NCBI RefSeq assembly: GCF_003287875.1
Contig: NZ_QMKK01000044.1
Coordinates: 62,001-126,000 of the forward strand
DNA from: Martinezella tropici
GTDB taxonomy: Bacteria > Pseudomonadota > Alphaproteobacteria > Rhizobiales > Rhizobiaceae
DNA: 64,000 nucleotides
Direction: 5' to 3'
Positions 59,434 through 64,000 of this stretch are shown here, in pieces. Below the pieces are notes generated by a model, which saw nothing but the letters and a program-made list of their open reading frames with translations, was not told the origin of the DNA and searched no databases. The stretch's first letter is position 1. The number at the start of each line of letters is the position of its first letter. The translations under genes were made by a program, and so were the position numbers.

Positions 59434-62426
59434 GCGGCGCCAATCGTATCGCGGGCAAGGGACGTCTGACGCCGGCCAGAACCGCTCGCTTCACTTTTGA
59501 CGGCAAGAGCTATACCGCGCTCGAAGGCGACACCGTCGCCTCGGCGCTGCTTGCCAACGGCGTCCATCTTGTCGGCCGGTCCTTCAAATATCACCGTCCG
59601 CGCGGCATTCTTTCGGCCGGAGCCGAAGAGCCGAACGCGCTGCTCGATATCTCGCGCGATGCGGCGCGGCGTCAGCCGAACGTACGCGCCAGCGTGCAGG
59701 AAGTCTTCGACGGCATGAAGGCACAGTCGCAGAACCGCTGGCCCTCGCTCGCTTTCGATGTCGGCGGCGTCAACAATCTGATGTCACCCTTCTTTGCCGC
59801 CGGCTTCTACTACAAGACCTTCATGTGGCCGAAGGCGGCCTGGAAGCATCTCTACGAACCCTTCATCCGCCGTGCAGCCGGCCTCGGCGTCGCGCCGACG
59901 GAAGAAGATCCGGATCATTATGCCAGCCGCTATGCGCATTGCGATGTGCTTGTCGTCGGTGCCGGTATTGCCGGCCTTTCCGCAGCACTCGCCGCCGCCG
60001 AAACCGGCGCCAAAGTCATCCTCTGTGACGAGCAGCCTGATGTCGGCGGCGCGCTCCGCTTCGATACCGGCATCAAGATCGACGGCGTCGAGGGCTATGA
60101 CTGGGCGCAGGCTACCGTCGCCAAGCTCAAGGCGATGCCGAATGTCCAGGTCCTGACACGGACGACCGCCTTCGGCTACTACAACCATAATTTCTTCGGT
60201 CTTGCCGAACGGGTGACCGACCATCTTGCAAGGCCAGGCCGCGACCTGCCGCGCGAACGCCTGTGGCAAGTGCGCGCCAAGCGCGCCATCCTGGCGACCG
60301 GCGCCATCGAACGCCACATGGTATTCCCAAACAACGACCGGCCGGGCATCATGCTGGCGTCTGCCGCGCGTGCCTATCTCAACCACTATGGCGTCGCCGT
60401 CGGCGCGAAGATCGGCGTCTATACGGCGCATGATTCGGCCTATGAAGCCGCCTTCGATCTCAAGCGCGCAGGCGTTTCCGTCGTCGCGATCGTTGACAGC
60501 CGCGCGCGGCCCGGCGAGGCAGTTCTGGCCGAGGCAAAGCGGCTGGGCATCGAGGTGATGACCGACTATGCCGTCATCGACACGGCCGGCAAGCTGCGCG
60601 TTTCCTCGATGACGGTCGCGCGCAACGGCAGCTCCGCTACCCGCAAGATCGCCATCGACGCCGTGCTGGTTTCGGCTGGCTGGACGCCTTCCGTTCATCT
60701 CTTCTCGCAGTCGCGCGGCAAGCTGAAATTCGATACCGAGAAGCAGCGTTTCCTGCCAGGCACCTATGTTCAGGATTGCCTTTCTGTCGGCGCCTGCAAC
60801 GGCACGGATGGCCTGCAGGCGGCTATCGAGGAATCGCTGGCCGCCGGCGAGCTGATGGCGCGCGCCACGGGCAGCACCAATGGCGGTGAAAAGATCCAGC
60901 TCCACGCCGAGCAGGCCTTCGAATGGACCGGCGGCATGATCGGCGCGGCCGAAGGCGCCGGGCCGGACACGAATGCAAAGGCTTTCGTCGATTTCCAGCA
61001 CGACGTCTGCGCCAAGGATATCCGCCTTGCCGTGCGCGAAGGCATGCATTCCATCGAGCACATCAAGCGCTTCACCACCAACGGCATGGCCTCCGACCAG
61101 GGCAAGCTTTCCAACATGCACGGGCTGGCGATCGCCGCCGAAATGCTCGGCAAGGATATTCCGCAGGTCGGTCTCACCACCTTCCGCGCGCCCTATACGC
61201 CCGTCACCTACGGCACGCTGATCAGCCATTCGCGTGGGGCCCTCTTCGATCCCGCCCGCAAGACGCCGATGCATGCCTGGGAAGAGGCGCATGGCGCCAT
61301 CTTCGAAGATGTCGGCAACTGGAAGCGCGCCTGGTTCTATCCGCGCGCCGGCGAGACCATGCACCAGGCCGTCAATCGCGAGTGCCGCACGGCGCGCGAA
61401 GTGGCCGGTGTGTTCGATGCCTCGACGCTCGGTAAGATCGAAGTGGTCGGGCCGGATGCGGCGGAATTCCTGAACCTGATCTACACCAATGCCTGGGACA
61501 CGCTGAAGCCCGGCCGCTGCCGCTACGGCATCATGACCCGCGAGGATGGCTTCGTCTACGACGATGGCGTCGTCGGGCGTCTGGCCGAGGATCGCTTCCA
61601 CGTGACCACCACGACCGGCGGTGCGCCGCGCGTGCTGCATCACATGGAAGACTATCTGCAGACCGAGTTCCCGCATCTGAAAGTGTGGCTGACGTCCACC
61701 ACAGAGCAGTGGGCCGTCATCGCGGTGCAGGGGCCGAAGGCGCGCGAGATCATCGAGCCGCTCGTCGAGGGCCAGGATCTGTCCAACGAGGCCTTCCCGC
61801 ATATGAGCGTGGCCGAGTGCAAGGTCTGCGGCGTACCGGCGCGGCTGTTCCGTGTCTCCTTCACCGGTGAAACCGGCTATGAAATCAATGTACCGGCCGA
61901 TTACGGCCAATCCGTATGGGAAGCCGTCTGGGCTCGCGCCGAACCGCTGGGCGCCTGCGCCTACGGCACCGAGACCATGCACGTGCTGCGCGCCGAAAAG
62001 GGCTACATCATCGTCGGCCAGGATACCGATGGTACGGTGACGCCTGACGATGCCGGCCTTGCCTGGGCTGTTTCCAAGAAGAAGACCGATTTCGTCGGCA
62101 TTCGCGGCCTGAAGCGGCCGGATCTCGTCAAGGAAGGGCGCAAGCAGCTCGTCGGTCTCGTCACCCGCGATCCGAAGGTGGTGCTGGAGGAGGGCGCACA
62201 GATCGTTGCAGATCCGAATGAGCCGAAACCGATGACCATGCTCGGCCATGTCACTTCTTCCTACTGGTCCGAGAATCTCGGCCGCTCCATCGCCTTCGCG
62301 CTGGTGGCGGGCGGGCGCGAGCGCATGGGCAAGACGCTCTATGTGCCGATGCCCGACAAGACCATATCAGTCGAGGTGACGGATCTGGTGTTCTTTGACA
62401 AGGAAGGAGGCCGGATCAATGGCTGA
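59430..62426 (+). CDS. soxA: Sarcosine oxidase subunit alpha
   Basis: A 998-residue multidomain subunit. The N-terminal 2Fe-2S-like fold (TFDGKSYTALEGDTVASALLANG; SFKYHRPRGIL) binds no cluster in this family. The NAD-binding domain (DVLVVGAGIAGLSAALAAAETGA, around residue 173) and the NAD/folate region follow. The C-terminal GcvT-type tetrahydrofolate domain (FRVSFTGETGYEINVPADYG) releases methylene-THF. Length is typical. It overlaps soxD by four bases and soxG by eight. Confidence 0.96.
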   Translation: MSGANRIAGKGRLTPARTARFTFDGKSYTALEGDTVASALLANGVHLVGRSFKYHRPRGILSAGAEEPNALLDISRDAARRQPNVRASVQEVFDGMKAQSQNRWPSLAFDVGGVNNLMSPFFAAGFYYKTFMWPKAAWKHLYEPFIRRAAGLGVAPTEEDPDHYASRYAHCDVLVVGAGIAGLSAALAAAETGAKVILCDEQPDVGGALRFDTGIKIDGVEGYDWAQATVAKLKAMPNVQVLTRTTAFGYYNHNFFGLAERVTDHLARPGRDLPRERLWQVRAKRAILATGAIERHMVFPNNDRPGIMLASAARAYLNHYGVAVGAKIGVYTAHDSAYEAAFDLKRAGVSVVAIVDSRARPGEAVLAEAKRLGIEVMTDYAVIDTAGKLRVSSMTVARNGSSATRKIAIDAVLVSAGWTPSVHLFSQSRGKLKFDTEKQRFLPGTYVQDCLSVGACNGTDGLQAAIEESLAAGELMARATGSTNGGEKIQLHAEQAFEWTGGMIGAAEGAGPDTNAKAFVDFQHDVCAKDIRLAVREGMHSIEHIKRFTTNGMASDQGKLSNMHGLAIAAEMLGKDIPQVGLTTFRAPYTPVTYGTLISHSRGALFDPARKTPMHAWEEAHGAIFEDVGNWKRAWFYPRAGETMHQAVNRECRTAREVAGVFDASTLGKIEVVGPDAAEFLNLIYTNAWDTLKPGRCRYGIMTREDGFVYDDGVVGRLAEDRFHVTTTTGGAPRVLHHMEDYLQTEFPHLKVWLTSTTEQWAVIAVQGPKAREIIEPLVEGQDLSNEAFPHMSVAECKVCGVPARLFRVSFTGETGYEINVPADYGQSVWEAVWARAEPLGACAYGTETMHVLRAEKGYIIVGQDTDGTVTPDDAGLAWAVSKKKTDFVGIRGLKRPDLVKEGRKQLVGLVTRDPKVVLEEGAQIVADPNEPKPMTMLGHVTSSYWSENLGRSIAFALVAGGRERMGKTLYVPMPDKTISVEVTDLVFFDKEGGRING

Positions 62427-62967
62427 TCTCGCTACCCGCAAACTGCCGCTCGCCGGCCGCCACGGCGGCTCCTCCACCGTTCGGTTGACGCCAGCCGCTC
62501 CCGCAAGCCGCATTTCGCTGCGCGCGCCTGCCGATTCCGTCGGCGCTCTTTCGCAGGCGCTTGGCCTGCAGCTGCCGACCCGGCCGAAGACTTCAGTCAG
62601 CGGCAATGGGCGTCATGCTCTATGGCTCGGCCCGGACGAATGGCTCGTTATCGACGAAAACGGTGCCGAGCTGGTCGGGGTGGCTGCATCGGCTGGCGTG
62701 CTGCATTCGGCGACCGATGTCTCGCATCGCAATACAGCCATTGTCGTGTCCGGCCCCGGCGCGGAAGCGACGCTTGCCGCCGGCTGCCCGCAGGATGTTT
62801 CGTTGAGCGCATTCCCCGTCGGCGCCTGCTCGCGCACGCTGCTTGGTAAGGCGGAAGTCGTGATCCTGCGGCTCGATGATGAGACATTCCGCGTCGAAGT
62901 CTGGCGCTCCTTCTCCGACTATGCCTTCGGTCTTCTGGCCGAGGGTGCGGAGGATGCGGGCCTTTAA
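62419..62967 (+). CDS. soxG: Sarcosine oxidase subunit gamma
   Basis: A 182-residue accessory subunit. The Arg-containing LSQALGLQLPTRPKTSVSG stretch, WLGPDEWLVIDE and SHRNTAIVVSGPGAE with CPQDVSLSAFPVGACSRTLLGKAEV segments match SoxG. The ATG lies eight bases inside the soxA end with an AAGGAGG Shine-Dalgarno. It completes the operon. Its stop overlaps the convergent MaoC gene by four bases. Confidence 0.93.
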   Translation: MADLATRKLPLAGRHGGSSTVRLTPAAPASRISLRAPADSVGALSQALGLQLPTRPKTSVSGNGRHALWLGPDEWLVIDENGAELVGVAASAGVLHSATDVSHRNTAIVVSGPGAEATLAAGCPQDVSLSAFPVGACSRTLLGKAEVVILRLDDETFRVEVWRSFSDYAFGLLAEGAEDAGL

Positions 62968-63452
62968 CCCTCTTCCGGACGATCCTTCGGATCGAACTGC
63001 GATATGGTCGTCCATGTCGCAGTCAGTGCCGGCTTGCGTTCGTTTTCGATCTCGACCGTCACGTCATAGGTCAGCATCAGCATATTGGCGCCGCGCAGTC
63101 GGGTTTCGGCGAGCGTGAAACGGCCACGCACCTGCGCGCCGCATTTGACCGGCGACATGAAACGGATCTTCTCGAAGCCGTAGTTGATGCCCAGGGTTTG
63201 TTCGCGGATTTTCGGCAGGGCGCTGTAGTTCATCGCCGAGAGAAGCGAGAGTGTCAGGAAGCCGTGGGCAATGGTGCCGCCATAGGGCGTTTCCGCCCTG
63301 GCACGTTCGGGATCGACGTGGATGAACTGGTGGTCGAGCGTCGCATCGGCAAAGGTGTCGATCATCGTCTGGTCCACGATGATCCAGTCGGAAACGCCGA
63401 TCTCCGTTCCCGCAAGTTTCATGATCTCTACAAGCGAGATATCGCCGGGCAT
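62964..63452 (-). CDS. MaoC/NodN-like (R)-specific hydratase-fold protein
   Basis: A 162-residue hot-dog fold protein. The (R)-hydratase motif is visible: DATLDHQFIHVDPERA followed by PYGGTIAHGFLTLSLL, with the catalytic Asp and His. Rhizobial NodN is in the same family. It is convergent with soxG, sharing four bases with its stop. The product may hydrate an enoyl-CoA; the context gives no clue to the substrate. Confidence 0.9.
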   Translation of the reverse strand: MPGDISLVEIMKLAGTEIGVSDWIIVDQTMIDTFADATLDHQFIHVDPERARAETPYGGTIAHGFLTLSLLSAMNYSALPKIREQTLGINYGFEKIRFMSPVKCGAQVRGRFTLAETRLRGANMLMLTYDVTVEIENERKPALTATWTTISQFDPKDRPEEG

Positions 63453-63521
63453 TCCATCCTCGTCAGTCTAAATGGCCGCTGACTCCTTTCTGGCGAATCG
63501 AAACGGAAAGTGCAACCGCGA

Positions 63522-64000
63522 TCAGTTTTCGAGAAGGAAGGCGACGGAACGTGCGGGTACGGTGATTTGGGCGCCTGCCGCATTCTCGCCTGTTGCGGTC
63601 AGCAGAGACCAGCCGCCGCTCTCGGCAGCAGGCAATGTGACGGCGCGTTCGTCTGAGGCGCGATTGAAGACTATGGCGAGCCGCGTCGCCCGATTCGTGG
63701 CGTGATCCTGTGTTTTGAGCGCCATGCCGAGCACGGCCGCCTTCGGCGCCTCCCAATCGGGCACCGCCATTGGCGTTCCTGCGCCTGAGAACCAGAGCAC
63801 ATCGCCATCGCCGTGAAAGAAATCCATGTCGCCAAAGGCGGTGAAGCGGCGGCGCAGGCCGGCAAGCCATGCGGTATGGCCGATGAGTTCCTCGTCCAGC
63901 ACCTTCCAGTCCATCCAGGTGATGGCATTGTCCTGGCAATAGGCGTTGTTGTTGCCCTGCTGGCTGCGTCCGCCTTCATCGCCTGCGGTCAGCATGATCG
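63522..64000 (-). CDS. glgX: Glycogen debranching enzyme GlgX, C-terminal part (partial)
   Basis: The minus-strand frame continues past the right edge. The visible 158 or so residues read IMLTAGDEGGRSQQGNNNAYCQDN, the conserved late catalytic-domain segment of isoamylase-type GlgX, then WMDWKVLDEELIGHTAWLAGLRRR, and end with a beta-sandwich tail (ITVPARSVAFLLEN). The enzyme removes glycogen branch stubs. The catalytic residues lie outside the window. Confidence 0.9.
   Translation of the reverse strand, partial: IMLTAGDEGGRSQQGNNNAYCQDNAITWMDWKVLDEELIGHTAWLAGLRRRFTAFGDMDFFHGDGDVLWFSGAGTPMAVPDWEAPKAAVLGMALKTQDHATNRATRLAIVFNRASDERAVTLPAAESGGWSLLTATGENAAGAQITVPARSVAFLLEN

Noticed and set aside
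59784..62249. An 821-codon open frame on the minus strand opposite soxA
   Set aside because: It is the mirror of a high-GC gene with full family matches on the other strand; its translation lacks motifs and has a composition typical of antisense shadows.
1..64000. CRISPR, prophage, IS, toxin-antitoxin, tRNA or rRNA genes
   Set aside because: None was recognised: no regularly spaced repeats, transposase, integrase, phage structural protein, RNA cloverleaf or toxin pair was seen.

Overview
The window is chromosomal DNA from an alphaproteobacterium of the Rhizobiales, most likely Rhizobium or a close relative. This is judged from gene content: soxBDAG, a three-subunit pnt transhydrogenase with an aa3 oxidase subunit IV gene just upstream, CYTH/CHAD neighbours, speF-type ornithine decarboxylase, xylose and Entner-Doudoroff genes. 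High GC codon use and several families of palindromic rhizobial intergenic repeats agree with it. No tRNA, rRNA, IS element, prophage, CRISPR array or plasmid replication gene was seen, so this reads as an ordinary metabolic region. About 55 genes are called; both ends are cut (an unknown gene at the left, glgX at the right).

Layout. 1-5.8 kb: TerC membrane protein, AraC/GyrI regulator, and a TetR repressor divergent from an EmrAB-type efflux pair with two matching palindromic operators. 5.9-20 kb: a sugar region with a LacI regulator, xylB and xylA; then a VOC protein and a second LacI repressor divergent from a ribose-type ABC importer, followed by a TIM-barrel isomerase/epimerase and a Gfo/Idh dehydrogenase; then DoxX and a GH1 beta-glucosidase. 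20-30 kb: FMN reductase, a GGDEF-EAL protein, trhO, CHAD and CYTH proteins, eda, a TerB-like protein, a DUF1007/NicO metal-transport pair and a LysR regulator. 30.3-32.7 kb: ornithine decarboxylase behind a roughly 0.5 kb untranslated leader, then a GNAT gene.

32.7-40 kb: a secreted phosphoesterase paired with a di-haem peroxidase, cysE, a WD40 protein coupled to a histidine-rich CobW GTPase with a possible Zur site, and a creatininase-family amidohydrolase. 40-45 kb: MarR, a LacI regulator with a 2-hydroxyacid dehydrogenase, a class I glutamine amidotransferase, and an orphan TRAP substrate-binding protein. 45-54 kb: a GGDEF(degenerate)-EAL protein, a FeeM-like acyltransferase behind an AT-rich upstream region, oxidase subunit IV, pntAA-pntAB-pntB, and an HWE-type histidine kinase. 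54-64 kb: a DadA-like oxidase, a TPR lipoprotein, rpsU, a small secreted protein, the sarcosine oxidase operon with an extra open reading frame between soxB and soxD, a MaoC hydratase and the glgX end.

The genes suggest a soil or plant-associated heterotroph using plant sugars (xylose, beta-glucosides, an unidentified sugar), methylated amines through sarcosine, and polyamines. The observations most worth following are the ornithine decarboxylase leader, where short reading frames abut possible anti-Shine-Dalgarno segments, the FeeM-like synthase, the ABC/TIM-barrel/Gfo-Idh cluster with shared operators, and the extra protein in the sox operon. I found no clear defence or mobile system.
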